This document shows positions 27,528-36,031 of a stretch of DNA of 64,000 nt, one piece after another. The stretch's first letter is position 1. Every line of letters begins with the position of its first letter. Made by a program: the position numbers and the translations under genes. The notes below the pieces were generated by a model, which was not told the DNA's origin, searched no databases, and saw only the letters and a program-made list of their open reading frames with translations. The stretch covers positions 248,001-312,000 of the forward strand of contig NZ_CP171843.1 in the NCBI RefSeq assembly GCF_048020265.1, given 5' to 3'. The stretch is from Limnohabitans_A sp048020265 (lineage in GTDB: Bacteria; Pseudomonadota; Gammaproteobacteria; Burkholderiales; Burkholderiaceae_C).

Positions 27528-27593
27528 TGCACCAGTCTTGTGCGCGACAGGCTATTTGGGGGAATTCCCTCTCCCTGACTCGGGCCTGAATGT

Positions 27594-27606
27594 TGCATAG
27601 TATGCA
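27594..27606. promoter_or_regulatory. Palindrome upstream of peptide transporter operon
   Basis: Perfect palindrome TGCATA-G-TATGCA, 36 bases before the first solute-binding gene. Its size and spacing suit a dimeric repressor such as a GntR-type regulator, but no such gene is present here. Possible operator controlling the whole 27643-35959 operon. Confidence 0.4.
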
Positions 27607-27642
27607 GTCCTGTACATCGCATTCCATGAACGAGGTGATTTG

Positions 27643-29250
27643 ATGAAAAACGCTGCAAATTTGTCCGTCCGCGCGACCACGCTGGTGTTGTCTCTGGGTT
27701 TGGCGGGCCTCATGGCCGCGGCCACGGTGCAAGCCAAGCCTTTCAAATGGTCCAGCGCCAGCGACATCCCCACGCTCGACATCCATTCACAAAACAATGC
27801 CCTCGGCAATGGCGTGCATGCCGCCATTTTTGACTCGCTGGTCTACTACAACAGCAAAACCTTCAAAATCGAACCCAAGCTGGCCACCTCGTGGAAAGAG
27901 ATGTCGGCCACGCAGTACCGCTTCAACTTGCGCAAAGGCGTCAAGTTCAGCGATGGCAGCGCACTGACCGCTGACGATGTGGTGTTTTCTCTGGACCGCG
28001 CACGCGCCAAGACCTCCAACTTCAACGTCTACACCCAGGGTTTCAGCCGCATCGTCAAGGTCGACGCCAACACCGTGGACATCATTTTGAGCGGTCCCAA
28101 CCCTGTGTTGTTGAACCAGCTGACCGAGCTGCGCATCATGAGCAAGGCCTGGGCCGAGAAGAACAAGTCGGTGGAGCCCAAAGACGCCAAAACCAAGGAC
28201 GAAAACTTTGCCCACCGCAATGCCATGGGCAGCGGCGCCTACATGGTCAAGGAATGGCAGCCCGACCAAAAGCTGGTGCTGGTGAAAAACCCCAACTGGT
28301 GGGGTTGGTCTGAGGTGCCCACCAATGTGACCGAAATCGTCTACACCCCCATCAAGAACGAAGCCACACGTGCGGCTGCCTTGTTGTCGGGCGAGATCGA
28401 TTTCGTGCTGGACCCCAGCCCCCAAGACCTGGGCCGCATGCGCAACAACGCCAACCTGAAGGTGGTGGATGGCATTGAAAACCGCACCATTTTCCTGGGG
28501 ATGGACCAGCACCGCGATGAGCTGCCCGGCTCCAGCGTGAAGGGCAAGAATCCGCTCAAGGATGTGAAAGTGCGCAAGGCGCTGTACCAGGCCATTGACA
28601 TCGACACCATCCACCGCGTGACCATGCGTGGCCTGTCGCAAAACACGGGCGCACTGGTGGCCCCGCAAGTCAATGGCTGGACCAAAGCTGTCGACACCCG
28701 TTTCCCTTATTCGCAAGACGCCTCCAAGAAGCTGCTGGCCGAGGCCGGTTATCCCAACGGCTTTGAGGTGGACTTTGCCTGCCCCAACAACCGCTACATC
28801 AACGACGAAGAAATCTGCCAGGCCATCACGGCCATGTGGGCCAAAGTGGGTGTGAAGGCCAAGCTGCGCACCATGCCTTTGGTGACGTATTTCCCCATGA
28901 TCCAGCGCTACGAAGCCAGCATTTACATGCTGGGCTGGGGCGTGCCGACGTTTGATGCGCTGTACAGCCTGCAATCGCTCACCCGCAGCGTGGGCACAGG
29001 GGGTGACGGCAATTACAACGTGGGCCGTTACAGCAACCCGCGCATGGACTACATCGTGGACCGCGTGAAGACCGAGACCGACTTGCCCGTGCGCAACCGC
29101 CTGCTGACCGAAGGTTTGCAGTTGTCCAACGACACGGTGTCGCACATCCCGCTGCACAACCAGGTCATCCCTTGGGCCATGAAGAAAAATGTGGAAGTGG
29201 TGCACCGCCCTGACAACCGCCTCGACTGGTCGCTGATCAAGGTCAACTGA
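27643..29250 (+). CDS. Peptide ABC transporter solute-binding protein 1 (SBP_bac_5)
   Basis: Periplasmic binding protein of 535 residues, family 5 (DppA/OppA-like), which captures peptides or related solutes. The signal peptide ends near MAAATVQAKP. Family features are PTLDIHSQNNALGNGV, SLVYYNSKTFKIEPKLATSWKEM, the VKFSDGSALTADDVVFSLDRA motif, GAYMVKEWQPDQKLVLVKNPNWW, and the C-terminal HIPLHNQVIPWAMKKNVEV. ATG at 27643 is preferred over a TTG one codon earlier, with GAGGTGAT upstream. It is the first gene of a seven-gene operon; its stop overlaps the permease start. The second binding protein (31513-33096) is a clear paralogue. Confidence 0.93.
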   Translation: MKNAANLSVRATTLVLSLGLAGLMAAATVQAKPFKWSSASDIPTLDIHSQNNALGNGVHAAIFDSLVYYNSKTFKIEPKLATSWKEMSATQYRFNLRKGVKFSDGSALTADDVVFSLDRARAKTSNFNVYTQGFSRIVKVDANTVDIILSGPNPVLLNQLTELRIMSKAWAEKNKSVEPKDAKTKDENFAHRNAMGSGAYMVKEWQPDQKLVLVKNPNWWGWSEVPTNVTEIVYTPIKNEATRAAALLSGEIDFVLDPSPQDLGRMRNNANLKVVDGIENRTIFLGMDQHRDELPGSSVKGKNPLKDVKVRKALYQAIDIDTIHRVTMRGLSQNTGALVAPQVNGWTKAVDTRFPYSQDASKKLLAEAGYPNGFEVDFACPNNRYINDEEICQAITAMWAKVGVKAKLRTMPLVTYFPMIQRYEASIYMLGWGVPTFDALYSLQSLTRSVGTGGDGNYNVGRYSNPRMDYIVDRVKTETDLPVRNRLLTEGLQLSNDTVSHIPLHNQVIPWAMKKNVEVVHRPDNRLDWSLIKVN

Positions 29251-30230
29251 TGCTCGCTTTTATCCTGCAGCGGCTGATCCAGGCCGTGGTCGTCATGGTC
29301 ACGGTCGCTTTCATCGCGTTTTTGTTGTTCCAGTATGTGGGCGATCCGGTGGTGTTCTTGTTGGGGCAAGACGCCACCAAAGAGCAAATCGACATGTTGC
29401 GTGCCGATCTGGGTCTGGACCAGCCGTTTTTCGTGCAGTTCTGGCACTTTTTGTCCAACGCGGTGCAAGGCGAGTTTGGCCTGAGCCTGCGTCAGGGGGC
29501 CAAGGTCTCGCGCCTGATCGCCGAGCGCCTGCCCGCCACCCTGGAGCTGGCTTTGGTGGCCGCCACCTTGGCGCTGGTCATTGGCATCCCCATGGGGGTG
29601 TACGCCGCTCTGCGTCGGGGTACCTGGGCCAGCCAGCTCATCATGACCATCTCGTTGCTGGGTGTCTCGCTGCCCACCTTCCTGATCGGCATTTTGTTGA
29701 TCCTGGTGTTCGCCGTGATGCTGGGCTGGTTCCCGAGCTTTGGCCGGGGCGAGGTGGTGCAAATGGGCTGGTGGACGAGCGGTTTGATGACGGCCAAGGG
29801 CTGGCACCACATCACGCTGCCCGCCGTCACATTGGCCATTTTCCAGCTCACGCTGATCATGCGCCTGGTGCGGGCCGAGATGCTGGAGGTGCTGCGCACC
29901 GACTACATCAAGTTCGCGCGTGCACGCGGCCTGTCCAACCGCGCCATCCACTTTGGCCATGCGCTCAAGAACACGCTGGTGCCCGTGCTCACCATCACTG
30001 GGCTGCAGTTGGGCGGTTTGATCGCGTTTGCCATCATCACCGAGACGGTGTTCCAGTGGCCGGGTATGGGCTTGCTGTTCATTCAGGCGGTCACGTTTGC
30101 CGACATCCCGGTCATGGCGGCTTATTTGTGTCTGATCGCTTTGATCTTTGTGGTCATCAACCTGATCGTGGACTTGCTGTACTTTGTGGTCGATCCGCGC
30201 CTGCGCGTGGGCAAGCCCGGGGGGCACTGA
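29250..30230 (+). CDS. Peptide ABC transporter permease, DppB-like
   Basis: Inner-membrane permease of 326 residues with six hydrophobic helices. The N-terminus MLAFILQRLIQAVVVMVTVAFIAF and the following GDPVVFLLGQDATKEQIDMLRADLGLDQP are standard for DppB/OppB. The EAA loop that contacts the ATPase is RTDYIKFARARGLSNRAIHFGHALKNTLVPV. The ATG shares one base with the upstream stop (TGATG). Partner permease is the DppC-like protein at 33100-34008. Confidence 0.94.
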   Translation: MLAFILQRLIQAVVVMVTVAFIAFLLFQYVGDPVVFLLGQDATKEQIDMLRADLGLDQPFFVQFWHFLSNAVQGEFGLSLRQGAKVSRLIAERLPATLELALVAATLALVIGIPMGVYAALRRGTWASQLIMTISLLGVSLPTFLIGILLILVFAVMLGWFPSFGRGEVVQMGWWTSGLMTAKGWHHITLPAVTLAIFQLTLIMRLVRAEMLEVLRTDYIKFARARGLSNRAIHFGHALKNTLVPVLTITGLQLGGLIAFAIITETVFQWPGMGLLFIQAVTFADIPVMAAYLCLIALIFVVINLIVDLLYFVVDPRLRVGKPGGH

Positions 30231-30232
30231 GC

Positions 30233-31480
30233 ATGGGCGCTTCTTTGCAGTCAGTCTTGGGGCGGGGCGCGGCGTTTGCACGCATCGCCCAGTTCCACCC
30301 GGAGTTGACGGCTTTCAGGCGCGACCTGCACGCCAACCCCGAGCTGGGCTTTGAAGAGGTCTACACCTCAGCCCGCGTGGCCGAGATGCTCAAGGTTTGC
30401 GGTGTGGACAGCATCCACACGGGCATCGGCAAAACCGGTGTGGTGGCCTTGGTGCATGGTCAGGGCCGCTCGGCCAGCAACCCGGGCCGCATGATTGGCC
30501 TGCGGGCCGACATGGATGCGCTGCCCCTGACCGAGTTCAACGAATGCACCTGGAAATCGTCCAAGCCCGGTCTCATGCATGGCTGCGGTCACGACGGCCA
30601 CACCGCCATGCTGATGGGCGCTGCGCGCTATTTGGCCGAAACCCGGCGCTTTGACGGCACGGCCGTGCTGATTTTTCAGCCCGGCGAAGAAGGCTACGCG
30701 GGTGCCCGCGCCATGATGGAAGACGGCTTGTTCGAGCGCTTTCCGTGTGAGCAGGTCTACGCCCAACACAACTCCCCCGAAACGCCTTTGGGCGTGATCG
30801 GCATCACCCCTGGCCCCATGCAGGCGGCGGTGGACCGGATCGAGATCCACATTCGCGGCAAAGGTGGCCACGGTGCCCGCCCGCATCAGGCGGTTGACCC
30901 CGTGCTGGTGGCAGGCCACATCATCACCGCCGCGCAAAGCGTGGTGGCCCGTAACCTGTCGGCCTTTGATCAAGCGGTGGTCAGCATCTGCTCGATGCAG
31001 GGCGGCCATCCGGGTGCGATGAGCGTGATCCCGGGCGAGGTGACTTTGGTGGGCACGGTGCGCACTTACAGCGAGGGTGTGCAAGACCAGATCGAAGACC
31101 GTCTGCGCTCTTTGTGCACCGGCATCGCCCAGGGCTTTGGCGCATCGGCCGAATTGACTTACGAGCGCGTCTACCCCGCCACGGTGAACACCGTGCCCGA
31201 AGCGCAGTTTGCCTGCGATGTGGCGGCCAGCTTGGTGGGCGAAGACAAGGTCTGGCGCAACATGCTGCCCAGCATGGGCGGCGAAGATTTTTCCTTCATG
31301 CTCCAGGCCAAGCCTGGGGCGTACATCCGCATCGGCCAAGGCCTGCCACACGGCCCCGGCCCTCATCCGCTGCACAACAGCCGTTACGATTTCAACGACG
31401 AGATCCTGTCTTTGGGCGCGGCCTTGCACGCCAGTTTGGTGGAGCAGGCCTTGCCCATGGGCACCACGGTCAAGTCTTGA
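30233..31480 (+). CDS. M20-family amidohydrolase (hippurate hydrolase / IAA-amino acid hydrolase type)
   Basis: Cytosolic zinc hydrolase of about 415 residues that splits N-acyl amino acids or peptides. The metal ligands appear in LRADMDALPLTE, HGCGHDGHTAMLMG, FQPGEEGYAGARAMMEDG and the C-terminal GGEDFSFMLQAKPGAYIRIG. The dimerisation domain carries IRGKGGHGARPHQAVDPV. It starts 2 bases after the DppB-like gene and lies inside the transporter operon, so it probably cleaves the imported compound. Close relatives include hippurate hydrolase and amidohydrolases of amino acid conjugates; the real substrate is unknown. ATG at 30233 follows the permease stop. Confidence 0.92.
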   Translation: MGASLQSVLGRGAAFARIAQFHPELTAFRRDLHANPELGFEEVYTSARVAEMLKVCGVDSIHTGIGKTGVVALVHGQGRSASNPGRMIGLRADMDALPLTEFNECTWKSSKPGLMHGCGHDGHTAMLMGAARYLAETRRFDGTAVLIFQPGEEGYAGARAMMEDGLFERFPCEQVYAQHNSPETPLGVIGITPGPMQAAVDRIEIHIRGKGGHGARPHQAVDPVLVAGHIITAAQSVVARNLSAFDQAVVSICSMQGGHPGAMSVIPGEVTLVGTVRTYSEGVQDQIEDRLRSLCTGIAQGFGASAELTYERVYPATVNTVPEAQFACDVAASLVGEDKVWRNMLPSMGGEDFSFMLQAKPGAYIRIGQGLPHGPGPHPLHNSRYDFNDEILSLGAALHASLVEQALPMGTTVKS

Positions 31481-31512
31481 CCGTTTTCACTTTCAACCTC
31501 AGGAGTTTTCTC

Positions 31513-33096
31513 ATGCGCACTTCCAAACTCTCCCGCTCGCTGGTGGCTGCGGCCATCGTCTCGACCTTGTCCTTGGGCGCTGCACACGCGGCCACGGTGC
31601 GCATCGCCAACCAGGGCGACGCCTTGTCGATGGACCCGCATTCGCTCAACGAGTCACTGCAACTGAGCGTGACCAACAACGTCTACGAATCGCTGGTGGC
31701 CGTGAGCAAAGACTTGAAGTTTGAACCCGGCCTGGCCTCTTCATGGAAGCAGACATCGCCCACTGTGTGGCGTTTCGAGCTGCGCAAGAACGTGCGCTTC
31801 CACGACGACACGCCGTTCACCGCCGACGACGTGGTGTTCTCGATCAACCGCGCTGCAGGCGAAGGCTCTGACATGCGCAGCAACACCAACGACATCAAGG
31901 AAGTGCGCAAGATCAACAGCCACACCATTGAGATCGAAACTAAGGCCCCGTTCCCCATCTTGCCCAACGTCTTGTCGACCGTTTACATCATGAGCAAGAA
32001 GTGGTGTGAGGACAACCAGGCCACGCGCCCGGTGGACCGTCGCAAGGGCATTGAAAACGCGGCTTCTTTCCGCGCCAACGGCACAGGCCCTTATCGCCTG
32101 CGCGAGCGCCAGCCGAATGTGCGCACCACTTTTGTCCGCAACGGCAATTACTGGGGCAAGATCGACGGCAATGTGGACGAGGTGATCTTCTCCGTCATTG
32201 CCAACGATCCCACCCGCGTGGCGGCTTTGCTGTCGGGCGAGATCGACATCATGGAACCCGTGCCGGTGCAGGACGTGCCGCGCATCAATGCGGGCGCCAA
32301 CACCCGCGCCCTGGTGGCCCCGGAACTGCGCACCATCTTTTTGGGCATGGACCAAAAGCGTGACGAGTTGCTCTACTCCAGCGTGAAGGGCAAGAACCCC
32401 TTCAAGGACAAGCGTGTGCGCCAAGCCTTCTACCAGGCCATCGACATCGAAGGCATCAAGCGCACCGTGATGCGTGGCGCCTCCAACCCCAGCGCCTTGA
32501 TGGTGGGGCCCGGCATCAACGGCTACAGCGCCGACCTGAACAAGCGCCTGCCCTTTGACCCCGAAGCCTCCAAAAAGCTGCTGGCCGAAGCAGGTTACCC
32601 CACAGGCTTCTCGGTGGACATGAACTGCCCAAACGACCGCTATGTGAACGATGGCCAGATCTGCGAAGCCGTGGCCGCCAACCTGGCGCGTGTGGGCGTG
32701 AAGGTCAACCTCAAGGCCGAGACCAAAGGCACCTACTTCCCCAAGATCTTGCGCCGTGACACCAGCTTCTATTTGTTGGGTTGGACCCCCAGCACCTACG
32801 ACGCACACAACGCCCTGAACGCGCTGATGCGCTGCCCCGACGACAAGGGCGCAGGCCAGTTCAACCTGGGCGCTTACTGCAACCCCAAGGTTGACGAGTT
32901 GATGATCAAGGTGCAAGGCGAGACCGACCAGGCCAAGCGCAACGCCATGATCCGCGAGTCCTTTGAACTGCACAGCGCCGACATTGGCCACTTGCCGCTG
33001 CACCAGCAAGCGCTGGCCTGGGGCACCAGCAAGAAGGTCACGCTGGTGCAGCGCGGCGACAACTTCATGCCGTTCAAGTCCATCACCATCAAGTAA
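31513..33096 (+). CDS. Peptide ABC transporter solute-binding protein 2 (SBP_bac_5)
   Basis: Second periplasmic family-5 binding protein of the operon, 527 residues. Signal peptide MRTSKLSRSLVAAAIVSTLS ends near AAHAATV. Shared family blocks are DALSMDPHSLNESLQLS, LASSWKQTSPTVWRFELRKNVRFHDDTPFTADDVVFS in outline, GTGPYRLRERQPNVRT, and the end HLPLHQQALAWGTSKKV. The ELRTIFLGMDQKRDELLYSSVKGKNPFKDKRVRQAFYQAIDI region is nearly matched in binding protein 1, so the pair arose by duplication. CAGGAG lies 8 bases before the ATG. Two receptors feeding one membrane complex would widen substrate range. Confidence 0.94.
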   Translation: MRTSKLSRSLVAAAIVSTLSLGAAHAATVRIANQGDALSMDPHSLNESLQLSVTNNVYESLVAVSKDLKFEPGLASSWKQTSPTVWRFELRKNVRFHDDTPFTADDVVFSINRAAGEGSDMRSNTNDIKEVRKINSHTIEIETKAPFPILPNVLSTVYIMSKKWCEDNQATRPVDRRKGIENAASFRANGTGPYRLRERQPNVRTTFVRNGNYWGKIDGNVDEVIFSVIANDPTRVAALLSGEIDIMEPVPVQDVPRINAGANTRALVAPELRTIFLGMDQKRDELLYSSVKGKNPFKDKRVRQAFYQAIDIEGIKRTVMRGASNPSALMVGPGINGYSADLNKRLPFDPEASKKLLAEAGYPTGFSVDMNCPNDRYVNDGQICEAVAANLARVGVKVNLKAETKGTYFPKILRRDTSFYLLGWTPSTYDAHNALNALMRCPDDKGAGQFNLGAYCNPKVDELMIKVQGETDQAKRNAMIRESFELHSADIGHLPLHQQALAWGTSKKVTLVQRGDNFMPFKSITIK

Positions 33097-33099
33097 TCC

Positions 33100-34008
33100 A
33101 TGAACGCATTGAAACGCTGGCTGAACAGCGATGTCGGTTACAGCTTCCGCCAGTCGCCCACGGCGATGGTGGCGGCTGGCATTGCCTTCGTTTGTCTTTT
33201 TTGTTCGATTTTTGCCGGCTGGGTCTCGCCCACCAACCCGTTTGATCTGGCCACCCTGGAGCTGAGCGACGCCCGCTTGCCCCCGGCCTGGATGGAGGGC
33301 GGCAGCACCAAGTTTTTGCTCGGTACCGATGATCAGGGGCGCGACATTTTGTCTGCCCTGATTTACGGCTCGCGCATTTCTTTGGTGGTGGGCTTGGCCT
33401 CGGTGGTGTTGTCGGTGGTCGTGGGCGTGGGCCTGGGCTTGCTGGCGGGTTTCAAAGGCGGCTGGATCGACGCCTTGCTCATGCGCTTGTGCGATGTGAT
33501 GCTGTCCTTCCCAGCCATTTTGGTTGCGTTGTTGATCGCGGGGGTGGGCCGGGCCTTGTTCCCCAATGCACACGAGTCCCTGGCTTTTGGCGTGTTGATC
33601 CTGTCGATCTCGCTCACCGGATGGGTGCAATACGCCCGAACCGTGCGTGGCACCACGCTGGTGGAGCGCAACAAGGAATATGTGCAAGCCGCCCGCGTGA
33701 CGGGTGTGGCGCCCCTGCGCATCATGGTCAAGCATGTGCTACCCAACGTGATGGGGCCGGTCATGGTGTTGGCCACCATCCAGGTGGCCACGGCCATCAT
33801 CACCGAGGCCACGCTGTCATTTTTGGGGGTGGGCGCACCGCCTACTTCGCCATCACTGGGCACGCTCATTCGTGTGGGCAACGACTATTTGTTCTCGGGG
33901 GAGTGGTGGATCACGATTTTCCCGGGCCTGATGCTGGTGCTGATCGCCTTGTCCGTCAACTTGTTGGGTGACTGGTTGCGCGACGCGCTGAATCCGAGAT
34001 TGCGATGA
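33100..34008 (+). CDS. Peptide ABC transporter permease, DppC-like
   Basis: Inner-membrane permease of 302 residues. The N-terminal cytosolic stretch and first helix (FRQSPTAMVAAGIAFVCLFC) are followed by TDDQGRDILSALIYGSRISLVVGLAS, the OppC signature, and the EAA loop YVQAARVTGVAPLRIMVKHVLPNVMGPV. The ending LNLLGDWLRDALNPRLR-type (here SVNLLGDWLRDALNPRLR) is normal. It begins 3 bases after binding protein 2 and overlaps the next ATPase gene by 4 bases. Confidence 0.95.
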   Translation: MNALKRWLNSDVGYSFRQSPTAMVAAGIAFVCLFCSIFAGWVSPTNPFDLATLELSDARLPPAWMEGGSTKFLLGTDDQGRDILSALIYGSRISLVVGLASVVLSVVVGVGLGLLAGFKGGWIDALLMRLCDVMLSFPAILVALLIAGVGRALFPNAHESLAFGVLILSISLTGWVQYARTVRGTTLVERNKEYVQAARVTGVAPLRIMVKHVLPNVMGPVMVLATIQVATAIITEATLSFLGVGAPPTSPSLGTLIRVGNDYLFSGEWWITIFPGLMLVLIALSVNLLGDWLRDALNPRLR

Positions 34009-34973
34009 GTCTTTTACAAGTCAAAAACCTGGTGGTGGAATTCCCCAGTCGCCACGGCACGCTGCGTGCATTGGACGATATTTCTTTCGACATTGCACCG
34101 GGTGAAATTTTGGGTGTGGTGGGCGAGTCGGGCGCGGGCAAGTCGCTCACGGGTGCGGCCATCATTGGCCTGCTGGAGCCGCCAGGCCGCGTGGCCGGGG
34201 GGCAAATCTTGCTGGAAGGCCAGCGCATCGACCACCTGAATGCCGATCAAATGCGCCACATCCGGGGCCGCAAGATCGGCGCGATTTTTCAGGACCCGCT
34301 GACCTCGCTCAACCCGCTGTACTCCATTGGGCGGCAACTGACCGAAACCATTCTTGCCCACCTACCGGTCACGCCGCAAGAGGCACGGCAACGCGCTATT
34401 CAGCTGCTCAAGGACACTGGTATTTCGGCGGCCGAAGAGCGCATCGACCACTACCCGCACCAGTTTTCGGGCGGCATGCGCCAGCGTGTGGTGATCGCCT
34501 TGGCCTTGGCTGCCGAACCGCAACTGATTGTGGCAGACGAGCCGACCACCGCCCTCGACGTGTCGATCCAGGCGCAGATCATCAGCTTGCTCAAAAAGGT
34601 CTGCAAAGACCGGGGCGCTGCCGTCATGTTGATCACGCACGACATGGGTGTGATCGCAGAGACCTGTGACCGCGTGGCCGTGTTGTACGCCGGGCGCGTG
34701 GCCGAAATCGGCCCGGTGCACCAGGTCATCAACCACCCGGCCCACCCTTACACCGCAGGCCTGATGGCCTCGATCCCCGACATGGACAGTGACCGCGAAC
34801 GTTTGAACCAGATTGACGGCGCCATGCCGCGCCTGAACGCCATCCCGCAAGGCTGCGCCTTCAACCCGCGCTGCCCCAAAGCCTTTGACCGCTGCCGCCA
34901 AGACCGACCCGAATTGGTTCAGGCGGGTGCCAACCAGGCCGCTTGCTGGCTGCACGATGGGAGCGCGGCATGA
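34005..34973 (+). CDS. Peptide ABC transporter ATP-binding protein, DppD-like
   Basis: Cytosolic ATPase of 322 residues. Walker A is GESGAGKSLTG, the Q-loop is AIFQDPLTSLNPLYSIG, the signature FSGGMRQRVVIALAL and Walker B LIVADEPTTALD. The C-terminal oligopeptide-transporter extension has GCAFNPRCPKAFDRC, a cysteine motif that in some relatives binds an iron-sulfur cluster. It pairs with the DppF-like ATPase next door; starts and stops overlap by 4 bases on both sides. Confidence 0.95.
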   Translation: MSLLQVKNLVVEFPSRHGTLRALDDISFDIAPGEILGVVGESGAGKSLTGAAIIGLLEPPGRVAGGQILLEGQRIDHLNADQMRHIRGRKIGAIFQDPLTSLNPLYSIGRQLTETILAHLPVTPQEARQRAIQLLKDTGISAAEERIDHYPHQFSGGMRQRVVIALALAAEPQLIVADEPTTALDVSIQAQIISLLKKVCKDRGAAVMLITHDMGVIAETCDRVAVLYAGRVAEIGPVHQVINHPAHPYTAGLMASIPDMDSDRERLNQIDGAMPRLNAIPQGCAFNPRCPKAFDRCRQDRPELVQAGANQAACWLHDGSAA

Positions 34974-35959
34974 GCGATAAAAAGCCCTTGGTCGTCGCGC
35001 ACGACCTGGCCAAAACCTTTGATGTGTCGGCCCCCTGGCTCAACCGTGTGATCGAGCGCAAACCGCGCCAGATGCTCAACGCCGTCGATGGCGTGAGCTT
35101 CGAGATCGAGCGCGGCAAAACCCTGGCCCTGGTGGGCGAGTCCGGTTGCGGCAAAAGCACCGTGGCCCGCCTGCTGGTGGGTTTGTATGAGCCCACACGC
35201 GGCGGCCTGACTTTCGACGGCCAAGACGCGCACGCCGCGTTCAAATCATCCGATGCACGGCAAATGCGTCAGCGCATTCAGATGATTTTTCAGGACCCCT
35301 ATGCCAGCCTGAACCCGCGCTGGACGGTGGACAACATCATTGGCGAGCCGCTCAAAGAGCACGGCCTGATCAGCGATGCCGAAGAGCTCAAAGCCCGTGT
35401 GGCCGAATTGCTCAAATCGGTCGGTCTGTCACCGCTCGACATGGTCAAGTACCCGCACCAGTTTTCGGGCGGCCAGCGACAACGCATCTCGATTGCCCGT
35501 GCTCTGGCCACCGCGCCGGAGTTTCTGGTGTGCGACGAGCCGACCTCGGCGCTTGACGTGAGCGTGCAGGCGCAGGTGCTCAACATCATGAAAGACCTGC
35601 AACGCGAGCGGGGTCTGACCTACTTGTTCATCAGCCACAACCTCGCCGTGGTGCGTCATGTGAGCGACCAGGTGGGCGTGATGTACTTGGGCCGCTTGGT
35701 GGAGTTGGCCGACAAACAGACTTTGTTCTCAAACCCGCAGCACCCCTACACCAAGATGCTGCTGGACGCGATCCCCAAGATGCACGACACCGGCCGCGCC
35801 CGCACCCCGGTGCAAGGCGAAGTGCCCAATCCGCTCAACCCACCGAGCGGCTGCACCTTCCATCCCCGCTGCCCGCAGGCCACCGACATCTGCCGCGCCG
35901 AGCGCCCGCCGCTGCGCGACTTCAAAGGCATCAAGATCGCTTGTCACGCGGTGGTGTGA
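34970..35959 (+). CDS. Peptide ABC transporter ATP-binding protein, DppF-like
   Basis: Second ATPase of the transporter, 329 residues. Walker A GESGCGKSTVARLLVG, Q-loop MIFQDPYASLNPRWTV, signature FSGGQRQRISIARAL, Walker B FLVCDEPTSALDVSVQAQ, and the C-terminal SGCTFHPRCPQATDICR cysteine motif. The ATG overlaps the DppD-like stop as ATGA; the longer upstream frame is unlikely. It is the last gene of the operon. The accessory NTase-hipBA region follows after 72 bases. Confidence 0.95.
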   Translation: MSDKKPLVVAHDLAKTFDVSAPWLNRVIERKPRQMLNAVDGVSFEIERGKTLALVGESGCGKSTVARLLVGLYEPTRGGLTFDGQDAHAAFKSSDARQMRQRIQMIFQDPYASLNPRWTVDNIIGEPLKEHGLISDAEELKARVAELLKSVGLSPLDMVKYPHQFSGGQRQRISIARALATAPEFLVCDEPTSALDVSVQAQVLNIMKDLQRERGLTYLFISHNLAVVRHVSDQVGVMYLGRLVELADKQTLFSNPQHPYTKMLLDAIPKMHDTGRARTPVQGEVPNPLNPPSGCTFHPRCPQATDICRAERPPLRDFKGIKIACHAVV

Positions 35960-35976
35960 CGCGGACTTGAACGCCA

Positions 35977-36030
35977 TTGCTTTGCAGTGTGCGCATGCTT
36001 ATACTACCCAATTTATATTTGGGAGTATAA
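35977..36030 (+). promoter_or_regulatory. Promoter and palindromic operator before NTase-hipBA genes
   Basis: TTGCTT (35977-35982), 17-base spacer, TATACT (36000-36005). The -10 box lies inside an imperfect dyad: TATACTACCCAA and TTGGGAGTATA flank TTTATAT at 36000-36029, one base short of perfect. A repressor bound there would block the promoter, as in many toxin-antitoxin operons autoregulated by an Xre-type antitoxin. The HipB-like protein encoded downstream is the natural candidate. Confidence 0.55.
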
Positions 36031-36031
36031 G

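Noticed and set aside
27557..27570. GGGAATTCCC palindrome before the peptide transporter
   Set aside because: Only 10 bases, far from the start, and a better dyad lies at 27594-27606.
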